Shown: in pieces, positions 1 through 9,700 of the stretch
Numbering within the stretch: the stretch's first letter is position 1
Layout of the letters: every line of letters begins with the position of its first letter
The notes under the pieces: generated by a model
The model's input: the letters and a program-made list of their open reading frames with translations, nothing else
Told to the model about the DNA's origin: nothing
Databases searched by the model: none
DNA from: Lonicera japonica
Lineage: Eukaryota; Streptophyta; Magnoliopsida; Dipsacales; Caprifoliaceae
Assembly (NCBI GenBank): GCA_021464415.1
Contig: CM038471.1
Location: forward strand, 36,491,234-36,555,233
Length of the DNA stretch: 64,000 bases
Direction: 5' to 3'
Translations under genes and position numbers: made by a program

Positions 1-765
1 TTTCTTTAATTTCGTTTTTTGTGGTTTGTCAGATGAACTTGATAAAAACTACATTCAATTGTAATTTTTTTTATTTTTTTTTCGAGAGCTCATCGATTTT
101 ACCTACAATACAGATTATTAATCGTAAAAAAATTATACAACTTTAGATATATTAATATAGAGAAAAAAAAATCATATATGAGTTATTAAAAAAATAACTT
201 ATCTCTTCTTTTGGGTTTTGTCCCATTGGGTTAACCGTAACCGGATTTTTGAATGATTATGCGCCCCGTAAATATTGAGCTAGTGTAGGCCTGTGGGATT
301 TTTACATTTTTTTTGTAGCAACTTTGTATCTTCGTTTTGAACCCCGAGATGACCAAATTTAAAAAAAGCTTGAACTGAAAAGTTGTAACTCTTGAAATTT
401 TCTTCAAAATGGACTCTAGAATCGCATAATTTAGAATTTTGAGTAAGAACTTATGCGCTCAATAATATTGAGCCGCCGTAGGCCTGCGGAATTTTTGCCT
501 TTTTCATTCCAGAAAGTTTGTATCTTAATTTTGAACCCCGAGATGGCCGAATTTGAAAATGGCTTGAACTGAAAAGTTCTAACTCTTGATATTTTCTCCA
601 AAATGGACTCAAGAATCACATAATTTGAAATTTTGAGCAAGAAGTTATGCGCCCGAGAATATTGAGCTACGTAGACCTGCGAGATTTGAAATTTTTGTAC
701 CGAAAATTCACTTGTAATTTCTAAAGAGCTTTAGAGAGCTTATCGTTCTCACAGACGGCGCCAAC
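1..765 (-). mobile_element. 5' internal region of a gypsy-type LTR element, cut by window edge
   Basis: The element runs leftwards, with its 5' LTR at 766-1701. Directly inside that LTR, the minus strand reads a primer-binding-like stretch (about 745-765) beginning TTGGCGCCGTCTGTGAG. The gypsy element near 63085 has nearly the same site, so this is the 5' leader of a Ty3/gypsy-like element. Positions about 261-690 carry a tandem repeat of about 193 bp (starts near 261, 454 and 649), each with 'aatattgagc' and 'ttgaaccccgagatg'. No gag or pol frame lies in the visible part; the 69-aa open frame at 431-640 is just the repeat. The superfamily is inferred from the primer site and leader type, not from a protein. 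Confidence 0.6.
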
Positions 766-1701
766 TGATAGTGTCAAAATCTAGAAATAGATAATTAACT
801 AATCAATAAGTGAACATCAGTAAATAAAAAATAAATGCGGCGCAATGATGAAGACATGACATTTTTTATTAAGGTAGGTTCTCCCGGTAGCGCTTATGCT
901 AGTCCGGTAGTACGTCCTCCTTTTGTGTGTGCTTGTTTTATATTAGCTCACAGGCAATCAACTTTAGATGATGATACAAGCTACCAACTTTTTCCTCTAC
1001 AATTTTACTAATTCTATTTATAAGTATAGAATTAGGATTACAAATATTGCAACAGAATAAATAATAAACTGTGTACGAGAGAGTGTGTATAAGGGTTGTT
1101 GGTATTTTTTAGGGTATGAAAAGAGATAGTATAAGACCCTCCTATTTCGGCTTTATATCTCTTGGATGAGATGGATGAATTTTGGAAGAGAAGGATGGTG
1201 TTGGATGAGAAGAATGATATGTTTTTGTTGTGTGTTTTTTGTGTGTATTTTTGGTGTGTGTTTTTGATGTGTTGAATGAATGAATGAGGGGAGGTATTTA
1301 TAGGTAAATGTAGAATGGTAAAAAAATAAATTTGATAAAAATGAGGGGCAAAAAGGTAATTTGGTAAAATTGAGGAATATTATGGAGTGAAATATTTATT
1401 TAAAGAAAAGTGAGGAATATTATGGAGTGGAATATTTATTTAAAAAAAAGTGATGAATATTATGTAGTAGAATATTTATTTAAAGAAAAGTGAGGAATGA
1501 AGTGAAATATTTATATAAAGAAAGTGTAGAATATTATGGAGAGAAATATTTATTTAAAGGAATGTGATGAATATTATAGAGTGGAATATTTATTTAAAAA
1601 AAAGTGAGGAATGGAGTGAAATATTTATTTAAAGAAAGTGTAGAATATTATCAAAATATTATCTTTGTAGACCAATGGTAAAATTATTTTTTACCCCATC
1701 A
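766..1701 (-). mobile_element. 5' LTR (936 bp) of the left-edge gypsy-type element
   Basis: The LTR has TG...CA ends (TGATAGTG ... CCCCATCA on the plus strand) and abuts the primer-binding-like site at 745-765. It matches the solo LTR at 49119-49991 at both ends, including the stretches around 'tgtcaaaatctagaaatag' and 'ctcccggtagcgcttatgc'. Its partner LTR lies outside the window, so the target duplication cannot be tested. It differs from the second copy mainly by a 40-bp minisatellite. Confidence 0.75.
1372..1655. repeat. 40-bp minisatellite inside the LTR
   Basis: About seven imperfect copies of a roughly 40-bp unit lie head to tail. The unit begins 'tgaggaatattatggagtg' and ends 'atttatttaaagaaaag'. 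Two copies are shortened to about 34 bp. The related solo LTR at 49119-49991 lacks this array, so the expansion happened within this LTR lineage. Confidence 0.75.
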
Positions 1702-2448
1702 AGTATTATGGAGGAAATGGTAACATTAATTATTTTTCTTATATTCTTAATATATAGTGGTAACATTAATCAACTGTTAATTGCTTTTTCTTATATCAAT
1801 AATGCATAATAAAATAATAATTAAAACATTTTTTAATCTATACTATATAGTATTATGGAGGAAATAGTAATATTAATTACTTTTCTTATATTCATAATAT
1901 ATAATAAAATAAAAATTATTACACTTTTACTATTTAGTATTATAGAGAAAGTATGAATTAAGAATCCAAGCGAAAGAAATAAATTTTTATGCTAATATTC
2001 AATTTGTTGTGTAAGATATGGTTTTTAGTTTTATGCTAAACTAACACTTTTAAATAATTCCCACTAATCTACTCTAACTCAAATCTTTAGTATAGCTTTA
2101 AAAAGTTACATGTTTTTGATCCATTAATAACATTTGAAATTTTGCTCACTGAATTAATTTGTCATATTTATTTATGTAGTATATTATATTTATTTATGTG
2201 TTATGTTAAAATTACAAGATATTAATAGTCTTGTAGGAATGTGTATTTTTTTTTCAAGATTCAAATACGAACTATTTACATTTTTTCTAATTAATAATCA
2301 TATATATATTTGCATATATAATTATTTTTATTAAATAATATATATAAATATATGCATATTTATAAATAACTTTAAATTATCTCTGCATCCTTAAAAAAAA
2401 AAAAAGTTTATCAAAAACTCGTGCATTGCACAAATTTTAATAAATTAA
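1702..2448. other. AT-rich intergenic stretch, no gene
   Basis: No coding frame is supported. A direct repeat of about 55 bp starting 'agtattatggaggaaat' occurs near 1702 and again near 1850. The rest is AT-rich with short TA runs around 2300-2350. Confidence 0.5.
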
Positions 2449-2593
2449 TTTATTTAGAAAAGTACCTGGAAACATACGGTAAGAATGACTAATTAAAACT
2501 TTTGTTTAAGAAACTACATGGAACCATGGGTTTGCAAGTGGTACCTTTTTTATTCACCTATTACCCCCAGTCTTCCACTTTTGTCATTTCCTT

Positions 2594-2624
<31 letters not shown>

Positions 2625-2815
2625 TTTATTTATTTATTTTCTTTTATGAAAGACTTCATTTATTGACTCTGATTATTCCAATGGATCCTCCATCTTCTAC
2701 TTAACAAATACGAACAAATGAAATGATGGGTGCTCCATCATTTCATTTCCCAAATCTATATTTATTTCTTCAAATATCATCATGGCAGCCGTAAGAGGCC
2801 GTGAAGCCTAGTGCC
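2449..2815 (+). pseudogene. TNL promoter and start-codon relic
   Basis: This stretch aligns by eye with the TNL-1 upstream region (about 6370-6810). Shared blocks include 'acggtaagaatgactaat', 'gggtttgcaagtgg', 'cttccacttttgtcatttc' and 'gctccatcatttcatttcc'. It ends in an ATG at 2783 encoding MAAVRGREA and then a stop, against MAAVKAYETSSS in TNL-1. The TIR domain that should follow is missing, and a hAT-like element begins 60 bp later. This is the 5' stump of a duplicated TNL. It lacks the palindromic W-box pair present in the other two promoter copies. Confidence 0.75.
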
Positions 2816-2875
2816 TAAGCGTGGACTAATCGATTTTAAGTGGGGATATTTAAAACACTTATGCAAATTAATATG

Positions 2876-4400
2876 GGGTGAGACTATTTACACCTCTCAT
2901 TTCTCTCACAAACACCATTCATCTCACAAACACCCCCTAAATGTAATTTTTTGATCACTAACACCCCCCTATTTATTCTCCTAATGTGGAGAGAACATAT
3001 GATATTTACTCTCCTGATGTGGGGAGAGTAAATGGAATAAATTCGGCTAAAGTGAGGAGACTGGCTTTTAAACCCACTGAAAAATTTTAAAGTTAAAACT
3101 CTCCTCATATAGGGAGAACATATGATATTTACTCTCCTGATGTGGGGAGAGTAAATGGAATAAATTCGGCTGAAGTGAGGAGACTGGCTTTTAAACCCAC
3201 TGAAAAATTTTAAAGTTAAAACTCTCCTCATATAGGGAGAACATATGATATTTACTCTCTTGATGTGGGGAGAGTAAATGGAATAAATTCGACTGCAGTG
3301 AGGAGACTGGCTTTTAAACCCACTGAAAAATTTTAAAGTTAAGTTCTCACCCATTATTATTTGAACCGTGGACATGTTCTCGATCTTGGTCAATGCGTGG
3401 CATTGCTTGCTCTTTTAAAAAAATCAATAGTAGCTAGGTACTTGTAAGTTATGATATCTGAGATAATCGGTCACTTGTAAGTAGTAATGTTGTAATTAAT
3501 TAATTCATTTCAATTTGCTAGCTAGCTACTGTTTTAATGATCAATTCTTTATTCCTTAATTACCAAGAGAGTTGCCAAGCCCTCAATGGCTATCAACCGG
3601 CTGTGGTTCATTCTGCTGCTCATATATAGTATTTTGAGTGTTCGAAAACTTGTTTTATGTCGATCATTATTTTATTTTCTAAGGAAAACCCCTTCAAATC
3701 CTCAATTAGGGGGGTATAGTGTGTCCTTTTACCCAAATTAAATACCGTGGGCATGACTTAGTCCAAAATTGAAATCTCCGGCCATATTAAAGTTTTAACT
3801 TACAGAAAATGGAAATAAAAAAAATGATACAAAGTGGGAGGATATTAGTAAATAGTAACAAACAACGACAAGGCTATGTTTTAGTGGCTTGATTATCATT
3901 GGGTTCAAGCTCTAGGGTCAACTTAGAATTCTACGGGTCGATTCCCTGCAGTAACAAAACAATTATAGCCAGCGACATGCTTAGATCTGCCAATGAAGAT
4001 TAATTAAATTGTGCAAGAATTAATCCAAACACCTTATAACATAGGCCAAAAAAGATAAAAAAAAAAAATAACAGCTAAACAATTGATCACTAACACCCCC
4101 TATTTACTCTCCTAATGTTGAGAGAACATATGATATTTACTCTCCTGATGTGGGGAGAGTAAATGGAATAAATTCGGCTGAAGTGGGGAGGTTGGCTTTT
4201 AAACTCATTGAAAAATTTTAAAGTTTAACTCTCCTCATGTGGGGAGAATATATGCTATTTACTCTCCTGATGTGGGGAGAGTAAATATGTTAATTGAGGG
4301 GGTGTTTGTGAGATATAAGGAGAGTGTTTAAAAGTAGATGTATTCAAAATTAACTGGAGGGTGTTTGTGAGAGAAATGGGAGGTGTAAATAGTCTCACCC
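2876..4400. mobile_element. hAT-like non-autonomous element with tandem hairpin repeats (copy 1)
   Basis: Terminal inverted repeats are GGGTGAGACTATTTACACC on the left and its reverse complement on the right. Perfect 8-bp flanking duplications TTAATATG (2868-2875 and 4401-4408) fit hAT transposition. Inside are 'tcacaaacacc' motifs and an array of 123-bp units. No transposase is present. About 730 bp in the middle (roughly 3353-4080) is unrelated to the arms. Positions 4081-4400 repeat the arm structure, so this may be two copies fused or one element with an insertion. Confidence 0.7.
2995..3345. repeat. 123-bp tandem repeat array (about 3 units)
   Basis: Units start near 2995, 3118 and 3241 at 'acatatgatatttactc'. 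Each contains a hairpin: ATTTACTCTCC, an 8-nt spacer, then GGAGAGTAAAT. Because 123 is a multiple of three, the minus strand stays open as a 41-residue repeat; this is a by-product and not a gene. The same unit recurs at 4100-4290 and 42760-43085. Confidence 0.85.
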
Positions 4401-4889
4401 TTAATATGTGTATGCTATAACTACAACAAGAGTCTATCATACACAGAAGCAGGATAATATAGGTTCAAGAATGCTTTGCAAGGGTATCTTTGTCGGTATC
4501 TATATCTGTTAAAATTAAAAACCTAAAGGGTATTTTTCATTTTATAGTAGACAGTAGTATTTGTTAATTTGTTGAGATTATAAATTTCACACTAGAGTAT
4601 TGGATGCTCACAATGTAATATATAAAATTTAAGAGCTACTCAACGTTAGACTATACTATTTATTATCAATTAATTTTGGGTTAGGTTAATTGGTTTTTTG
4701 TTATGGACTTTACGGAGACGACTACAAGACCCATTACCAATTAGTTTTGAATTAGATCCTCCAAATTTTAATATAACATCAAACACAAATTTTTTCTTCG
4801 AACTCCGATCATACATTTGATTGTCAAAAATTTTCATAGAAAATTTGGTAAAAAATATAAAATGTGTATTTTTTCATAAAAATAAGAAT

Positions 4890-6170
4890 TATATTATTTA
4901 AAAAAGTACCTTGAAACATACGTATCTTTTTCTTAAAATATATATATTTCATTGACTAGTCAATGATATTTAATTAAATAAAATTTTATTTAAGAAAGTA
5001 ACTGGAACCATGGTTTGCAAGTGGTCCCTATTTTCTTTAGCAATTGTCCAAAATTTCCCACTTTTATCATTTCCTTTATATATATATATATATTGTCTTT
5101 TATGGGAGACTTTATTCATTCTCTGATTATCCCAATCGAATCTACCTAACCAATATGATGTTGAGAATGGTTAATTCAATCATTGATCTCATATGAAAAA
5201 CTTGTAGAACTAAACATAAGTATATAAGTGGGGGAGAGTTTCCACATAGTAACGAAGCCTTTTAAGTTCAAACCCCATACATGTGGCCCAAAAGTGTTTA
5301 AGTTGGGAATAATATCGTTACTATGTGCGTGAACCGACGGGTCCGGTTGGTGCCCAGGGCCTGACCTAAGTGTCGGTGGGCACAACAATTGGTATCAAAG
5401 GTCGATGGTGCATCCACGTATTTGTGAAGTAGTACCGGTAGCTGGACTCGGTGGAGTAAGGAAGAACTCAGTGGAGCCTAAGGTGATAAGTCGCTACGAA
5501 AAAAGTGTACACCAAGGATGCTGTCAAGGTGGTTGTGAAGGTTACTTGAATAAGGTGAAATAAAATATACCTCGCCATGTGCATTGACCAAAAAAAGGTG
5601 TACGATCTTGTGGATGGACATTGTGGAGTCAGAAAGAGCTTGGTAAAGCCTAAGGTGATAAGTCGTTATGAAAATCGGGTACACCCGGGGTACTGTCAAG
5701 GTGGTTGTGAAGGTTCCTCGAGTAAGGTGAAATAAGATCTACCTCGAGATGTGCATTGACCAAAAAATGGTGGACAATCTTGCGGATGGACATTAATGTT
5801 GAGTCGTGATTTACATGGACAGTTCAAAGGTAGAGCCAGGTGGACCGGTGTTAGTTCAAGGTGGAGCCAAGGTAGATTGGTTTGATCCAATGCGGAGATT
5901 ATTGAGAATTATTGGCTCAAACCATTGATCCCTCATGAAAAAATTGTAAAATTCAACACAAGTGTATAAGTGAGAGAGAGTCTCCACATAATAACGAGGC
6001 CTTTTAAGTTAAAACCCTACACCTGTGACCTAAAAGTGTTTAAGTTCGAGAACTATGCGCGCAGACCGACGGGTCTTGTTAATGCCCCGGGCTAAACTCG
6101 AGTGCCGGCGGACACAACATATGAAACATCTTCTCGAGGGTAATTGTTTTTAATCAATTTACGCTTGAGT
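4890..6170 (+). promoter_or_regulatory. Second duplicated TNL promoter, split by a TRIM
   Basis: Positions 4890-5158 and 6120-6170 together match the TNL-1 upstream region (about 6370-6740), including 'cattgactagtcaa' and 'cttttatcatttcc'. The match stops inside 'ccaatatga' and resumes at 'tatgaaacatc' on the far side of the TRIM. In TNL-1 the same spot reads 'ccaatatgaaacatc' without a break. No ATG or coding sequence follows, so this is a promoter relic. Confidence 0.75.
5159..6119 (+). mobile_element. TRIM (terminal-repeat retrotransposon in miniature)
   Basis: The element is 961 bp and flanked by perfect 5-bp duplications TATGA (5154-5158, 6120-6124). The left LTR (5159-5387, 229 bp) starts TGTTGAG and ends CACAACA. 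The right LTR (5900-6119, 220 bp) starts TATTGAG and also ends CACAACA. A primer-binding site TGGTATCAAAG (5390-5400), resembling the initiator-Met site, follows the left LTR. The short interior has no gag or pol but contains a tandem duplication of about 171 bp ('gcctaaggtgataagtcg' near 5476 and 5647). The LTRs differ visibly, so the insertion is not recent. It must have moved using enzymes supplied by another element. Confidence 0.85.
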
Positions 6171-6472
6171 TAAATGTTTCAAATATTAATATAGTATCAT
6201 AGATAGGCTTATTCTTCAAACTCTAATGTTATATTTGGTTGTCAAAGTTTTTTATAAAATAATTGATAAAAATATGAAAAATAATTTTGTTTTTATTTTT
6301 TATTAATATTTAATTGCTTAAGGTGTTAAACAATAAAATTTTATCTAATTTCTTACTACAAGTGAATGATAGAAACTACATTATTTAGAAAACTACCTCG
6401 AAACGTACGGTAAGAATGACTAATGGAACTTCTTTAATTTTTTCCTTCATTTTTTTAAAAATTAATATTTCA

Positions 6473-6644
6473 TTGACTAGTCAACAATATTTAATTAAAC
6501 AAACTTTTGTTTAAGAAAGTACCTGGAAAAATGGGTTTGCAAGTGGTCCTTTTTTTCTTCAGCAATTGTCCAGAGTCTTCCACTTTTATCATTTCCTTTT
6601 ATACATATTTTTTTGGCCTTTATGGAAGACTTCATTCATTGACT
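6473..6644 (+). promoter_or_regulatory. W-box cluster upstream of TNL-1
   Basis: The palindrome TTGACTAGTCAA (6473-6484) is two inverted W-box cores, TTGACT on each strand. A further TTGACT lies at 6639-6644, about 145 bp before the ATG. W-boxes bind WRKY factors, which commonly control defence genes. The palindrome also survives in the promoter relic at 4952-4963. Binding is inferred from motif and context only. Confidence 0.4.
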
Positions 6645-6783
6645 GATTATCCCAATCGATCCTCCATCTTCTATTTAACCAATATGAAACATCCTCTCCG
6701 GTATAATTGCTTTTAATCAATTTACGATTGCGTGCTCCATCATTTCATTTCCCAAATCTATATATCTTTCTCCAAATAATATT

Positions 6784-9700
6784 ATGGCAGCCGTAAAAGC
6801 TTATGAAACCTCTTCTTCCACTTGTTACGATATCTTTTTGAGTTTTAGAGGTGAAGACACCCGTAAAACTTTCACTGATCATCTTTATACAGCTTTAGTC
6901 CAACAAGGCTTTCGCACGTTTAGAGATGACGACGAGATCGAGAAAGGTGAATATCTCAAGTCAGAATTACAAAAAGCAATATGTCAGTCAAAGATTTCGA
7001 TCGTTGTGATATCAAAGGACTATGCGTCTTCCACGTGGTGCCTCGATGAGCTAGTGATGATCCTTGAACAAAGGAGTAGCTCTGGACATGTAGTTTTACC
7101 CGTGTTCTATCATGTGGATCCATCCCAAATTCGGAAGCAAACAGGGAGGACAGCAGATGCATTTGCTATGTACGAAAAGCAATTCAAGGAAGAAACAAAT
7201 TCCGAAGTGAAAACAAAGTTGACGGAAAAGATAAAAAGGTGGAGATCAGCGCTTACAGAAGTTGCTAATTTAATTGGGCTGGACCTGCAAAACCAAGTTG
7301 ATGGGTAAATAAATTCCTCATTATTTTTGTCATATATGCTTACCATATATATTTGTTTATGTTCAAACCCTCTGTTTTTACTAGATCCAAAATAATGGGC
7401 AAAAATTTCATTCCGTATGGGATTCCACAGTTCTAATTCTCTTTTACTTTATAATTCTCTATAGTTCAGTCGTTAAGGTCTCAATAGTCTGTCTAGAAGC
7501 ATGCACCCACTTGGACCTGGGAGAGATCCCACATTCGAGTCTCACCACGAGTTTATAGGGAGATCTTTTTTGTTTGGAGTTAAAAGAAGAGACATAAACC
7601 TTCATTTTTCGTATAAAATCAAAATAAAAATTACTGAGATCTATGCTTTAGCTCAAGTGGTACAGAGTGAGTATTTACATAGGGCATGCAGGTTCAAGGT
7701 CATCCCCCTACCTTCTTTGAACAACTTGGATCTACCAACCGCTTGTATATATCTATATTTATACTATATATAACAGTACGAATAACTTAAGTGTTTTCTC
7801 CTTTTTTTATACAGACAAATATAACACTTGATTTTATATTTTTTTTCAAGATTTACATTAAATAAAACATTATAACTTCATATATTTTTATATTAGTATT
7901 AGTATTCCAAATAAATTCAAAGTCTACTCTGTTTTGCTAAAATAATTAAACAAAAATTTTAAACTAGATTTATATTAAATAAAATAGTATAAGACTATAA
8001 GTGTATAGTTAAATTTAAACTCTACTTTATTTTGTTAGAATTTGTGTAAAATTATGTGTTCTGTATAAGACTTTGATTTAACTTCCCCAAGAAGGAAGCT
8101 ATATAATAGATCGTATTAAAATTACAAGACTTTTAGGTCAGTAAAAAAAATCAAATGAATTTTACTCTTGTGGCTGTGCTTTGTTTATTTGTAATTATTT
8201 TTATTTCATACTAATTATTCAATTGTTTTGTTTATTTGTTATTATTTTTATTTCATACTAATTATTCAATTCTTAGTTATATATATTTATTAATGAATTT
8301 AATGATATTTGTGAAGTATTAAAATCACGTACAATGCACGTACACAAGAACAAATAAAAAAAAGAGAAATATTTAGTTCGTGATTGTGCAATTAGCATAG
8401 CTAATTAATAGCCTAAAATCCCTTCAGGATGTTGAAAATATTTAAGGTTAAATGTTCAAACCAGGTTGAATGTTTCCTGAGTGCAAGTGTAGTGTGGGTC
8501 AGTCATTATGTGTATAAGGATTAGTCGCGAGCCAAAACTTTTCACCAAACTTGCTCCCATTTGTATGATTTAAGGTATCCATTAGTACTAACTTTACCAA
8601 TAATGGATACCTTAAATCATACTGTCTTTCCATCCAAAATTAAGATTTAGACCTTCCTCTTCTTTATTTTTAAATGAAAAAAAGAAGTTAAAAGAGGAAC
8701 TCAAAGGAGAATATGTGTTCACATGGAATAAATCTCTATAGTTATGGTCCCTAGAGTCAAGTCACCTCCCTAAAAGTTAGGTAATTCCTATTGTAGAGTT
8801 TCGTATGCCTTAATTGAATACTAAATTTGAATATAATCAATGAATTACATATAACTAAAGAAAAAACTCCTTCTAAAGGGTAGTCTCAATTCGATATGTG
8901 TAAGTACTAACAGGTCTCAAACCCCCAATGTTTAAAAGGTGGAAGGACCAAAGTTTGTTCTCTTGGTACAAACGATGCAATTACTTCTATGAGGAGGGGG
9001 TCAGTGATGTTGAACTTGTGTATTCAAACTTTTTGGGCTCTGCCGCTATGCTACCTTACTCACTTGTGTAATTTTAAGATTTAAACAATATTAATAGGGT
9101 ATTTGAAAAACTATATAATAAAAAGAATTGGAGTAATTTATACAATTTGAGATACTTTTTCGCAAGGATATGGATATTGGCATTCCTAATTATTACAATT
9201 TCCCTTCAAAGTGTCACAAGAATCACCCACAAAATATCTTTAAAACCTATTTTTCAACTAGATATCTACTGTCCATGCGAATAATCACACATTCTTGTAA
9301 TAATTAATTTTTTGTAAACTATATCATTTTTTTAAAAAAATAATGCACTGAACTAAATTCACATATAAATAGGGGTAAAATTTCTTTGTTTTACATCCAC
9401 CGGGTGTAACTTGAAACCCCTCCTTAAATTTCTTTGTTAGATGTATGGATTATGAAATTGAGAGAAAGTCATTAGTGGGTGTAAAACTTCTTTGTTTTAC
9501 ACTAGTTATAACTTGAACCCTCTGTTTAAATAAATCTATAATAGGTTTCATGCCCTCAAAAATGGCAAGGGCTGCAAGTGGTCCTTACTTTAACCACTTA
9601 TAATTCTCTTTTGCTTTCTTGCAAACTATCTATTTGCGAGTCGCAAAAACATAAGAGTGTTGTTTAAAAAAAAATAAAAAAGAAACCCTTACATTTCTAA

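Noticed and set aside
2884..3393. 169-codon minus frame with 41-residue repeats
   Set aside because: It is the 123-bp transposon repeat read in frame because 123 is divisible by three; no start context or domain.
7650..7710. tRNA gene
   Set aside because: A- and B-box-like motifs are present but no acceptor stem or cloverleaf forms; a SINE head is more likely.
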